DNA of 64,000 nucleotides, from assembly GCA_949126835.1 (NCBI GenBank), contig OX421499.1, forward strand, positions 26,292,490 through 26,356,489. The letters run 5' to 3'. Under the pieces are notes generated by a model. The model was given only the letters and a program-made list of their open reading frames with translations. It had not been told where the DNA came from and ran no database searches. The position numbers and the translations under genes are program-made. Of the stretch, positions 49,861 through 61,800 are shown piece after piece; the first letter of the stretch is position 1, and each line of letters begins with the position of its first letter. Source of the stretch: Anisus vortex. Taxonomy: Eukaryota > Mollusca > Gastropoda > Planorbidae.

Positions 49861-50079
49861 GACTAGAACAGGGGTCGGCAACCTTTTGATAATAAAGTGC
49901 CAAAGTTGGGTTTTCTAATTCATTCAGAGTGACAACGTCATAAAAGTCATCCTGCTCTGGCACTCAATTTATTCTAGAACCTGAATAGTCTTTTTGGAGG
50001 TCTTTCGACTTGCCATCAATACCGCTTTGCGTGCCAGTCTGGCACGCGTTTCGTAGGGTTGCCGCCCCCTGGACTAGAA
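49861..50079. mobile_element. hAT-type MITE, 203 bp, with 8-bp target duplication
   Basis: GACTAGAA occurs at 49861-49868 and 50072-50079. Between them the element starts CAGGGGTCGGCAACC and ends GGGTTGCCGCCCCCTG, an inverted repeat with one or two mismatches. CAGGGGTCGGCAAC ends and 8-bp duplications are typical of hAT transposons. There is no coding frame. Inside, GTGCCA and TGGCAC words form further inverted pairs. Confidence 0.93.
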
Positions 50080-50386
50080 CACTGGCTATTTTTCATATTC
50101 AGGTATAGTCTTGGCAATGCACCCATTGAACCGTTACAAAGCTTCACATGTAGTCCACTCATCAGATACTGCAGTGTAGATTATTCTATGGAAATGAGCA
50201 CTGAAATTTTCCGACACAATCATGTCTTTGATAACTTTATAGCGAAATAGAGATCTTGAAAGAAAGAGATGAAGTAAAGGAAGAGTGTAGGCGATGATGT
50301 CTATATTTCATTTTACTATTGGTCTACTCACCCAGAAAGTTCAAATATCTTCACAGCTTGGCATATTTCTTTACCTTAAACTAAAC

Positions 50387-50678
50387 GTATACAACGTAAG
50401 TAAGTAAGTAAAGTACCGTCGGACCGAATCGATCCATAGGTCCGATGAAGCAGCGTTCACCAGTTTTTGTGGCCACGGCATATTAGGTGAGTGTGTGGCC
50501 AGCACTATGCACAGCCGCCTTTACTTTACCCCAACTAAGGTCAGGTACTCTTCAGACTCAGGGACACCCTCCACCCGGGAAAAAAATCCTTGCCTGCACC
50601 AGGATTCGAATCCGGGACCTTCGGCTCGCCAGTCGAACGCGCTGCCGCTCGACTACCGTGCCCCATGTATACAACGTA
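50387..50678 (-). mobile_element. tRNA-derived SINE, family A, copy 2
   Basis: The body 50399-50666 is flanked by a perfect 12-bp duplication, GTATACAACGTA (50387-50398 and 50667-50678). On the minus strand it begins GGGGCACGGTAGTCGAGCGG, where TAGTCGAGCGG (50645-50655 reversed) fits the pol III A box; GGATTCGAATCC (50602-50613) fits the B box. It ends in a TTAC simple-repeat tail. It is better preserved than copy 1 (10370-10667). Confidence 0.93.
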
Positions 50679-50755
50679 CTTTTCTTAAATCTCTATATAT
50701 TATTTTGTAACTGATAGAGTTTTTGGTTGATTGTTTCCTAGTGACAATCTTAACC

Positions 50756-50836
50756 TTAACTCTTACAGTCCCGGGCGCGTATATAGCGGAACTGAAGGCA
50801 GCATAGATAGAAGTAGGTCGGTACGGGAAGGGTTAA
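50756..50836 (+). mobile_element. TTAA-flanked 73-bp piggyBac-like MITE, copy 3
   Basis: TTAA (50756-50759), a 73-base body (50760-50832), then TTAA (50833-50836). The left end reads CTCTTACAG instead of CCCTTACAG, a single change. The right end ACGGGAAGGG is intact. It lies 77 bases from SINE copy 2. Confidence 0.82.
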
Positions 50837-52829
50837 ATTTACTAAATGATGATATAAAGAGAGTACATTAAATCACACCAAATAAGTACATGCACTCGCC
50901 AGTTGTTTTTTTTTTCTTAACGAAAAGCTGATTTATTCTTTCTTTTCATTTTCTTTTCATTTTCTCTAAACGCCAATGTATTCAATAAAGTAAGCGTAAA
51001 ACCCTTTTTTTTTAAAGCCGCTATTCAGATTTTTTTCTTTCTTTCAAAATTTTAGACCTCGCCACCAATAGCGTTTTCCCTTTACAAAATGCTTCAATGA
51101 AAGAGAAAATAATTGGCCAGGTAAAACTTTCCGTTTTCTTTTTGTGACTTTGATAATCTTTCTTATTGTCCAAATTAAATCTCCCCTCCCCCTTTCCCCA
51201 CACAGAGCCAATTTTTAAAACATCCGCTCCACCCTTACAGTTTAGTTGTTGGTTTTTGTAACAGATAAAAAGGTTTTCAGCTGCCTGGCCAATTGAAATA
51301 GTAACTAAAGTTTGTAGAATTGAAGTCCAAGATACTCTTTAATCGGCCAACTTTTTTTTTCTCTTGCCATGGCGGCTTTTGTTCTTTTTATGTACATGTG
51401 TGTAATGGTTCCCTTTATATAGCGAAAAGTCACTGGAGCAATGCCGAGGTTATAGGTCGCAATGTACTCACCGTCTTTACTCGGTGCATTCATTACAAGG
51501 TTACTCACATTTAGCCATAACATGCAATAGTCGTTTTTTTCTTTCTCCTTATATCTTTTCAATATTTTTCAACACTCGATTGAAGTCATAATTTCACGTT
51601 CCACCTTTCCCCACTTCCCCCTTCCCGCCATGCCGCCCTCCCTTTTCAAAGTTCTGTCCTCGACCGTCTTTCACGAAACCCCCCCCCCCCCCCCCGTCCC
51701 CCCTTCACGCACTCGGTTAAAAGTCAGAAATACGAGAAATTACTGTGAAATTATTGAGGGAAAAGAAAGATTTAGGGCTGTGTATTTTTGTTATTGTGCA
51801 GGGGGGTCACAATACAAAACGACCAGAGATCTGTTCTTTGAAACTTCTCAAGAGGTCTATTGAAAAGAATCAAAGATATTGAATAATTGAGCAAACACAC
51901 ACACACACAAATAAGAAAGAGAAAAAAATGGCAAAGAGACCAATTGGGCGGAAAAGGAAAAGTGGGGGGGGGGGTTTACATCGGACAGTGTTGGTGGTGG
52001 TCTTGAACTCATTGAAATTATTCTACACCTGTTAGGTACTTTAGGGGGTGGCACTGTGACGGCCATAAAGGACTTAATCTTAAAAAAAAAAATAGGAAAA
52101 ATGGGAAGGGGGTGGGGGCAATAGGGTGCATGAAAGTAAAGTACTTCATTCGTCAACAATGAAATTCTAAAAGTTTGAAACATTTCTTATACAAACAAAA
52201 AAATTTTAAAAAAATAAACAAATAAAACAATTGACAAGGTAACACACAACGTGATTCGCCAGTATACCAACATTCAAACAAAGCCCTTTTTTTTATTTTA
52301 AATTCAATTTGACAGAATGTTTAAGTCTGTAGTTGTTGTTTTTTTCATTTAAAGAACCTTTTGTTCACGTAAAGCATCATTGCCGAATTCGTACACATCA
52401 GCTCACAATTTTTACAATAGCTTACAAGTCTACATCATTTAGTCTGAATGTTAATAAAGATTAGAATAAGCGCATTCTTTGTGAAATTCTAAGAATAAGG
52501 GCAGAAGTTGTTTCTTAAAACTCGGGTCTCAAAATTAAGAATTTTTTTCATGATTGACTTTTTTTTTCTTGGTAAAAAAAAAAACACACACTGAGAAACA
52601 ATTGAGAGAAAGCAGTTGAGGATGGGGGAGGGGGGGGGGGGGTTTAGCTAGAAAAGAGGGATAGCCAGCCAGCTAGCTATCTCATCTTGTGCAGCTATCA
52701 GCAGAAGAAAAATGGAGCTAAAAAAAAGGAAGAAGACGTCCGTTCGGAAGCACTTCAATCATCTAGGAGGGCCGCCAAAAAACAAAGGGGACGGGGCAAC
52801 TGTAAAGGTTAACAAAGGCGAAAGGGACG

Positions 52830-53010
52830 CGACTCTAAGGTTATCAGAGCAAACGTCAAACAAATCTTGAAGCAGGGAGACTGGCCCCGAGATCAGCTGT
52901 GAATTGAAGGCGAAAACTCAATTTATTTTCTCGGGGGCAGGCTCGTCACTGTTAGCTCATTAAGAGGCCAATAAAATTAATGAACATCACATGACCCTCG
53001 CACTGTGCCT
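52830..53010. promoter_or_regulatory. Candidate conserved non-coding element
   Basis: A block with dense factor-like words: AAAACTCAATTTATTTTCTC, GTTAGCTCATTAAGAGGCC, and AATAAAATTAATGAACATCA followed by CATGAC. ATTAAT and ATAAAATTAATG suit Hox or other homeodomain sites. The texture is like developmental enhancers, and no frame is open with splice sites. This is inference. Confidence 0.27.
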
Positions 53011-54545
53011 TCTTTTCCGGAATTTTAACTTCCCCCCACCACCCCTGCAAACGTTGTTTTTTTTTTTTTTAAAGTTCGGATAGTGAAGAAACAAAGATGA
53101 TGTGATACTGTTACTAATTCATCTGACCTCTACCCGCCCCCCTTTCCCCCCCCCCCCCCCGTTGCTTTCACCACCCACCCCACCACCCCCACCCTCACTC
53201 GTTCAATGTCTTCATAAACAAAGCTTCTGCAGTTGTTGTTTTTTTTTAACAAGCATGAGCTCTGAAATGCAAGAGGGAGGGTGGTGTGCTTTTTAATGCA
53301 TTCAAGAAAACGAGAAAGAAGGTTAAAGAGAGTGAGAGAGAAGTAGAAAGCTAGAGAAAATGGGAGAGAAGGAGTGAGAGAGTGGACTTTAATAAGAGGC
53401 ATTGAGGGACAAATACAAAAAAAAAGAGGAAGAAAAACCAACAAGAGGGCCGTCCTGCTTAATAAATAAGTAAACGTTTTCATCCTCTTAATATGCATCT
53501 GCCGTGAGGAGGCTACAGATCACTGGAGGGAGGGAGGGTGAGGAGAGGCCATGGGAAGGACAGCGTAGAAAGGATGAGACATTCACCGGCAGATCGCGAA
53601 CAGGTTTTTTTTTCTGGCCGGGACGGAAGGTTTATAATTTAAACGTGGCCGCCTCTACAATCTTCTAAATTGAAGAGGGGATCATGTTCGGGGCCCAGGT
53701 CCCCCCCCCCCCAAGCCCCATCACTTGTACGAGAATCTGGTGGATGTTGTACTGTTCCATTGTTTTATTCCCACCAGCACACCCACCCACTATTTCCCTC
53801 AAGGCAGAAGGTTGAAAGTCCTTCAAATTATTTTATCGCCTAGCACTTACACGTAAGAGAAAAAACAAAAATACAACAACAAAAAAAAACCCAGCTAAAT
53901 TACGGGTTTTCCGAGATAACGGGTCAGAAAGGGGAGGGCGGGGTAGGGACCCGTGTTTTCGGCTCATCTTATATTATACTACTATAACGGCGCTAATTAC
54001 AAGCTATTCTCCCAAAGTTCCACAGTTCGATTAGCACTGGTAGAGAGAAATGAAAACGCTTGCTTGTCTTTCTCATTGTGAATCTCAATTATTAAGTGAA
54101 AGGCGTAGTGTTCATCATCCTTTGTAATGTGTAATATGTTTATGCAATCTCTGTTAATAGTGTTTTTTTTTTGTTTACTTTCGCATGTAGATTTCACGAA
54201 AAAATAATTAAGTTCTTCGTTTTGTTGGATGAAAATTGTAAAAGGGAAACATTTGCCTACGACAGACTGTGTTTGTCATCAGTGCATTTGATATAATGTG
54301 CTAATTGGTGCATTTGTGTGTAGAGTAAGTGGGTGAGTGTGTGTGGGTGTCTGCACTAGTGAGTATCCATGTGTGTGTTTTTTTTTAATGCAATCTATAT
54401 ATATATTATTATATATTACGCAATCTTGCTACTGGATAAAGTGCACTAGTAGGTTGCTAGTAAACAGACAACGAAAACAGTTTACGACATTGAATACAAC
54501 AATCAGTAAATATATTCGTAGTATAAGCATCTTTACTTGGCAAAT

Positions 54546-54546
<1 letters not shown>

Positions 54547-54639
<93 letters not shown>
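54547..54639. repeat. CA/GA compound microsatellite
   Basis: About seven CA units followed by about 39 GA units. Frames over it (poly-RE, poly-LS) are artefacts. Confidence 0.96.
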
Positions 54640-54640
<1 letters not shown>

Positions 54641-55334
54641 CACAAATTAGTTCACACACAGAACTTAAAGATGTAATTTAAAGGCAAATGATCCGACGCG
54701 TAATATGTAGGCTAACAAACGGGCACACGTTTATATAAATACATAATATGCTTAATATCAAATTCATTTACTAAATACAAGCCTAAGCCTACCAATTATA
54801 ATATTTTAACAAAAATATTTTTCACGTAGTAGATTCTAGAGTTAGATCTTCTATTTTGATAACTTAACGATTCGGAATGAGTGTCAACCAAAATAAATAA
54901 TATTTAAAGGGCCCTTGCTCGCGCTTGCTAAAGACAACATTATAATATTTAAAGGACCCTTTAGCTATGGCCAACATTATATAACCATCAGCAGAATGGC
55001 ATTGACTAAATATAATAAACACAAGCAATAACATAATTCGTATAGTTATAGAATTCATAATCTGTATTGACAACAGCAACGAATGTTTATGACACACATT
55101 TCATCAATCATATTAAAAGTTTCTGACAAATCTGACAAAGTACAATTTGAAAATATTTCTGCTGTAGACACAATTGATTTAAACTTTAAACCGTCAAGTG
55201 TAGCCTTACTAGAATAAGATCATAATAGGAAAGGACCAGCAGTCAGGACAGGAATAGAGGACAGGGAAAAGGGAGGACGAGTCCACGCGTTGAAGGGCAG
55301 GGAAAGTCTAGAAGTTCGATGAAGGTAGACTGGA

Positions 55335-55814
55335 CTGAGGAGGCTGAGGAGATCTAGACTGAGGAGGTTGAGGAGATCTAGACTGAGGAGGTTGAGGAGA
55401 TCTAGACTGAGGAGGTTGAGGAGATCTAGACTGAGGAGGTTGAGGAGATCTAGACTGAGGAGGTTGAGGAGATCTAGACTGAGGAGGTTGAGGAGATCTA
55501 GACTGAGGAGGTTGAGGAGATCTAGACTGAGGAGGTTGAGGAGATCTAGACTGAGGAGGTTGAGGAGATCTAGACTGAGGAGGTTGAGGAGATCTAGACT
55601 GAGGAGGTTGAGGAGATCTAGACTGAGGAGGTTGAGGAGATCTAGACTGAGGAGGTTGAGGAGATCTAGACTGAGGAGGTTGAGGAGATCTAGACTGGGG
55701 AGGTTGAGGAGATCTAGACTGGGGAGGTTGAGGAGATCTAGACTGAGGAGGTTGAGGTGATCTAGACTGAGGAGGTTGAGGAGATCTAGACTGAGGAGGT
55801 TGAGGAGATCTAGA
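55335..55814. repeat. 24-bp minisatellite, 20 copies, next to a splice donor
   Basis: Exactly 480 bases of a 24-bp unit (GAGGAGGTTGAGGAGATCT plus AGACT), with very few changes (a C in the first copy, GGGG in two late copies, GGTG in one). On the minus strand each unit reads CTCCTCAACCTCCTCAG, a pyrimidine tract ending in CAG with a CTCAAC branch-point-like word. The array begins eight bases downstream of the donor of the exon at 55828-56039. Plus-strand frames (RRSRLRRL repeats) are artefacts. Confidence 0.97.
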
Positions 55815-55827
55815 CTACGGGACTTAC

Positions 55828-56039
55828 TTGTGCTTCACTCTGTGGTGCTGGTGGTTAAAGGTTCGAGACAAATGCTCGGAGATGGAAGGTGGGGGTTTGA
55901 GTTCGGGAAACACAAACACCGGCTCCAGACATTTGCGCAGGGCGCAAGCGATCTGGTTACTGCTGGTCAGGTTAGCGGCGTTGGTGATGTTGGCGCCGTA
56001 AACGTCTTTCCTGGGCCGACTTTTCCTCCTCGATCTGGC
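55828..56039 (-). CDS. Gene B, internal coding exon (70 codons)
   Basis: On the minus strand a pyrimidine-rich acceptor (TACTTTCTCTTCTACAG) is followed by 212 open bases ending at a consensus donor, CACAA/GTAAGT. It enters in phase 0 and leaves two bases into a codon. The peptide opens ARSRRKSRPRKDVYG, a basic stretch like a nuclear localisation signal. It continues with an N- and T-rich part, then CALRKCLEPVFVFPELKPPP, and ends in a histidine-rich HLSRTFNHQHHRVKH. GC content and codon use differ clearly from the surrounding intron. I do not recognise the family. The exit phase fits the exon at 12911-13085, but unseen exons may lie between. Confidence 0.65.
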
Positions 56040-57813
56040 CTGTAGAAGAGAAAGTAAGTGTCGGAAAGTCAGCCCGAGAGAAGACAGGAGAAGGTATGCA
56101 TCCAATTATCTCTACCTTGGCAAGGCTCTTGGTCTAAGAAGGGATTCTAGACTAGACTAATTTCACAAATAGAACAAATACTTAGGGTTTGTTACATTTG
56201 CAATTGTTTTCAATGCATAAATCTGACACAAGCTTATTAAGACAAAAGTATGTATTAGAAAAAATATATTTACATTTAAAATATTAAGTAACATATTAAT
56301 AACATTGTTCAAAAACCGCCATGCACATAATAATATAATACATTTAAAATCTCCGTCGACTTATGCTTTTTAAACTGCACATTGAAAGCCTATTGACTTA
56401 AAACAAAAGTATACAAGCTTTTCTGAAGCATATAATTTGTCTATTAGGTTACCGGTACAGACTAAAGTTGTTTTTGTTCAACAACCCTATGTAATGCTGA
56501 TTTTGAAAAAAAAAGTATAAATTACAACTACATAGTTTAAATTTTTTAAAATTATATATCATTGAAGTTTAAAATATTGCGTACATGAATATGCATAGAT
56601 CATTATTATTTTAATTTCTTAAAGTACATAAAATTATATGTATATATAGGTCTATATATAGATCTATATCCAACGAAAGCAATTATCGAGCTCTTAATTA
56701 AAATAGCTTATTTTGTGTAACCCGTTTTAAATATGTAATCAATAAGTGTGGCGATACGTAACTTTCCCAATTTAAGTTAAAATTTCCCTACAAATAGTCC
56801 ATGTAGAGGCCCTATAACTAAACCAGAAATTAAAAAGTATGCACATTTATGTAAAAAAAAAAAAGAGATTTAATTTGTTTTCGTGATTTAATAAAATACA
56901 AACCTATTAGGCTATTAATCAATTTATTTTTAAAAGTCAATAAATACTTGTGTTCCTTCTCATATCTCCAAACCTATCTCACCCCCCCCCTCCCCCTTTC
57001 AGTCTTTTCTTTTTTTTCTATATTGAATTCCCTTATCTTTTTTGTTTCATATTTAATGCGTTGGGCTATTTATAGTTTTTGGCTTTTTTTATTCAAACTA
57101 AAATCAATTCTATTTCAACAATGATTAAAAGGTGACATTTAAGTGCTTTACACAAGTCTAACGATTGGTTCAATAAGTGTTAACTTAACAACTTAAGAGA
57201 ATTATTCAGTTAATCTTTCCTGGTAAAACAAAAATCGTCAACTTTTAGGATGCGACTGCTGCGCCAATCAGGAAATAGAAATAGGCCTACATCAAGTAAC
57301 AGCTTTGCTCGCAACATATAAACATTTAATGTCTAATAGATCTACATAGATGATTACATATTTAATCAATTGTCTTATTTTTTACTCAGTGGTTTAAAAT
57401 TAAATATAAGACAAACATACAACTGACTTCTACAAATTATACATAGATATAGATCTAGACTATATAAAGCATTTAAAATCAATTAACAAAAATAATTAAA
57501 ATTGTTAGAGTTTTTAGATAATAAAAATATTATTGTTTGTCTTTAATAGCCTATCTTTCCTTTTTTTTTCTATCATTTTATAGCTAATCCACAACTTTAT
57601 TAATAAATCTTCCTATTTGATGGTAATTGTCCAACATTTTATAAACAAATTGTAGATCTGATTTATAGAGGAACATTATTTTGTATTGTTATAAAAGTCT
57701 GTTTAAAAACTTGGATCTCACAAATGGAACTGGAACCCGGGTGTTGTTTTTATGAACGTCTTCGGAACCTGGCTTCGGGTTCGTGAAAAAGTCCGGGTTA
57801 CCGTTCAGCCTTA
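56040..57813 (-). other. Intron upstream of the gene B exon
   Basis: AT-rich sequence with no supported exon, long A and T runs and TA-rich words. It is presumed to be intron because the acceptor at 56040 needs an upstream exon, which I cannot see in the window. Confidence 0.35.
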
Positions 57814-58870
57814 GTCTACACCATAGGTTCTCAACCTTTTTCGGCTCACCGCCCCTTTTACAATATTGTTCACTCACCGCCCCCCCCCCCCCCACACACT
57901 TTCCGCCCATCTGGCCTATAGTTTCCGCATTTTTTTAGGCGGACTAGATCTTTTGTGTGATTAATTATCATTAAAAAAATTGAAAAGGAAACATATTCAA
58001 CTGTAAGAATTAATAGATAAAAAAATTGCCTTAATAAAAGGTTTAAATAATTCAATATTAATGCGAATATTTTGCCTGGTGTGTTGCTAGCAATTTGTCT
58101 ATTTTTGTTTCAATTTTGTGTCTAATCATCAGTAATATTTGTTATATAATATTACAAAACAGAACTTGTTCGGCAGCAATATTGAATAAAATGTGGAAAC
58201 ATTTTTTAGTTAAAGGGAGATAATTAGCCCGTATTATTTGATATAATATTTTTTTTTTTCTTTCTTTTATAAAAAATAAATGGCTTACAATTTATAACTT
58301 TGAAATGATTAAACTGTAAAAAGTTTTTGAAAATTATATAAATATCATGTGACTAAAGAATTTATATGTATATTTTCAAGCATTACAATAACTACCCAGT
58401 TTGTATGATTACTACTTATCATTACCGCTTAACAATGTTGCAGTTTGTTCACTTAATCGTTTAAAACACATTAAGGACATTTCGGTTAAACTGAGATCAA
58501 AATATTATTAATATTAGCAGCAGATGTTAGGGCGACAGTCCGGTGAACCAACCACAGGACCAGCCGCCGCACACTATATTTGCCAAATACTGACCCCTAC
58601 TTCATCGAAAAGTCACTGCGATTCCTATTTTTTTTTAAATATAATAATATGTGGGAATACTGTTGGGGGATATCAGATATTTAGCAGCACTTGCGTTTAC
58701 ATCACATTTCATCCTCCAAAAACTAATCGATTCAAATAGCTGAGGTGTTAAAATATATTAGGTACGTTTGTACCGCCCACTTGCCCTTCATCGCCCCCCA
58801 ATCGCCCCAGGGAATGTCAGCGCCCCCCTAAAGCTTCTCATCGCCCCCTTTGAGAACCTATGGTCTACAC
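57814..58870. mobile_element. Non-autonomous hAT element, 1041 bp, with 8-bp target duplication
   Basis: GTCTACAC occurs at 57814-57821 and 58863-58870. The element (57822-58862) begins CATAGGTTCTCAACC and ends TTTGAGAACCTATG, an inverted repeat of 13 bases. Next to each end are CGCCCC-rich subterminal words (CACCGCCCC on the left; ATCGCCCC and AGCGCCCCCC on the right). The interior is AT-rich and encodes no transposase. CAxxGGTTCTCAA ends with 8-bp duplications place it in hAT. Confidence 0.93.
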
Positions 58871-61800
58871 GAATTACACTGATTGACTAATGCCAAGAAT
58901 AGTTTAAACTGCTACACGAGCAGTTTCTGTTTTATGTGCATTTTTAGTACTTTAGGCTATTATGTTTTTACTTTCTCTATAAACTAAACAAAAAATTGAA
59001 AGAATGCATACAAATAATTTGTTATTGTTCCAATAGTTATTTCAGGCGTGCGAGCAAAAACACGGAGATGTTCACGTTTTTTCTTCTAAATTCCAGCTTT
59101 TCTTTAATAATTAAAAATCCACACACTCACGCACAAAGCTAATATTTGCAATAAATTTGTAACGGTACCATTCCGTAGAATTCTAAACTAGAGAGAATAA
59201 CGTTATTTTGTTGAGCTGTCAGTTATTACGTGCTCCTGATCTAACAGTGTTGACATTGTCACGACATCAAAGTCGGCAATCTGTGTTGGCACAGACTGTC
59301 TTAGATAATGGCACCGTCTGAGATGTAAACAGCGCGCCTTCCTGGAAAATAGGGAAAGGGATGGGGGTGGGGGGGGGGGATTGGGAGCATGTGAAGAAGA
59401 CTGACTTCAAACAGCTCCCCCATCTTCCTTTTAAAGAAAAAACAAGCCCTTCTGTTTGAACACTTTTTAAACATTGCAAGACACAATAGAACTACACGGG
59501 ATTCTCGCCTTCAAGATCAAAGTCTCAGGAACAACAAACAAGAAGACGACAGATTTTCTTGCAAATGTTTTTTTTTTAAAGGATTTGGAAAACTAGTTCA
59601 ACGAAACAGGCACGCGAATCTGTAACCCCTCCGTCCCCCGTCTCCCAAGCACCTTTCGTTGTAATCTGAAAATAATGACCCAAGAAGACCTATTCACTCT
59701 TTTCATGTCTTCATCTCGCTTGCGCATTCTCGCGGCATCGCCCTCACGGCGATCTGACCTGGAAGACCTTAGTCAAACCCTCGTTAGGACTTTTGTTTTT
59801 CCCCGAGAGTTCCCGGGACGAAGAAGAACGTGAGCACTAGGTATTTGCCATTCAGCGCTCACTGCTTCGCCTTTCGGACATCACAACAGTGACAAAACAC
59901 CCGGCGCCGGGGTTACAATAGGGCGGACGTCTCGGCAGTGACCCCCTCGCGACCTTTAGTAGTTTGAGAAAAACAACCCCCCTCCCGTGTGGGCTAAAGA
60001 TCACCCCCTTCCCTTTTTCCTTCCAAGAAAACACCAAGCAGCCCAATTATGTATGACGTCTGTCTTAGGGCCCTTGCTGGCACGTGCCGTGTACAACAAT
60101 GAGTTACGGAGGCAGAAAACATCCACCGTATCAGCTTTCAGTACTATGCAAGAAAATGAAAAGGAGAAGGGGTAACAAAAAAAAGTAGGCCGACTAAAGA
60201 ACGGACCGTGACTATGACTAGACAAGTGGCTGAGTCGTTTACGCATCTTTACATCTGGACAATAGTTAAAAGTGAGAAATTGGTCACTGGAGAAGGCTCT
60301 TCACTTCACGCCATAATAGCTTCAAGTGTTTTGCAAACAACTCTCTGTCCAGGCTTACAGACTCCTGCACCGACTTTGTCCCCCAGATTTTTCTTTTCCC
60401 ACTCGAGCCCCCAAGACAAAAAGGTGCGCGGCAGACAAGGAGATGACCACGAGGAGGAGGGTGAGGGTGGAGGTCATATGATGTGTTCGGAATTAGCACC
60501 GATTACATAACAATCAAGAAATCTTATACCCCCGGTTCTGTCGAGGCTTTTTTTTTCTTGACTCTGGCTCTGACCCAAGACATTATGACCAGAAATTGAC
60601 ACGAGATGTCATCTGTCTATGACATATGAGAATTGAAAGTGGCCAGAACTTTAGTTTTTTTGTTGTTGTACTTTGTTAACTTTTCTTTTCTTTCAAACTT
60701 TTTTTTGTCCGAAGTGAGAGAGAGAGAGAGGCTGGGGCAATGAGCTGTCCGGCATCCATTACATCTGCGTTATTTTTTCGCCATCTTTTGAGACGGCCAA
60801 CACCTCAGGCCGATGACGGCATTGTTTAGCCACTGAAAGAATGGACGTCGCTGAGGCTTGAATAGTTTTTAAAACTTAAAACGCCATTTTTATGAAAGGG
60901 GAAAAAACTTAGAGAGAGAAAGAAGATAGAGAGTTTGTGTGTGTGAAGAAATGGACACCTGAAAGTGATGTTTTCAAGAGCGAAAGTGAAGTATCTATAG
61001 CATCGCTTTGACCTTATGCTAATCACCGAATTCAGTCAACGGAGCTGTTAAAGACAAGAAGTTGTTCACATCTACACAACCAAAGCATAATGGGCATAAA
61101 TGGCGACCAAATTCGCCAGAGTTAATTATCTTTAGCCTTATACAAAATTTTAAAAATTAAAAAAAATTAGACCATTTGTTTAGATTATCTTCAGAAAAAA
61201 ATAAAATAAATTAAGGAACGTGGTTTTAAAACAGTTTACAGTTTCCTGTTTGCCTAAAATACGAAAACAAATTCTTTTTATAAAGTTTCGACAAGCATGA
61301 ACTCCAGTTTCCCACATTGTCAATCGGTAGATCTATTTATAAGCTGGCTACAGGGGCTGAAAACCATTCGATGCCTCCATGCAATTTAGAGTTTGTCCTT
61401 GTCTAATTGCTCACAATTAAAGCTGTCTCTGCTCCTATTGGCTCCAAAAGCGCACACCCAAATATCATCATTATACAGACGTAACAAATCATCATGAAGA
61501 AAACAAAAGCGATTCAAGCAATAATTTATAGCCAAATAAAATATTTGTAAAAAAAAAATCGGCATAAAACTAAATCGTGATTCATGCGATCTCTCAAAAA
61601 AAGAACACGCTGACTTCAAAACTAATAGAAACAAACAGTCAGACAGTTATTGGATATTGCCACTAAAACATTACAGAGTTTGTGCCGGGCGAAAAACATT
61701 TGCCGTTTTTGTTTCTTTAGCTCAGAAAAAGCTTATTAAAGACCCGAAACAATAAAGTATAAAAAATGGGTCAAGGATGCATTGATTGGCATACCGAAAT

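Larger units (their letters stand above)
45253..55334 (-). other. Putative gene B intron, proximal part
   Basis: No supported exon. Contents: a CpG-dense block (45350-45620), candidate non-coding elements near 47520-47790, 49060-49250 and 52830-53010, a hAT MITE (49861-50079), SINE family A copy 2, one TTAA MITE, CA/GA microsatellite at 54547-54639, and frequent poly-G/poly-C runs. Confidence 0.35.

Noticed and set aside
55368..56045. Arg-Arg-Ser-Arg-Leu repeat frames on the plus strand
   Set aside because: They are by-products of the 24-bp repeat. The real exon next to it is on the minus strand.
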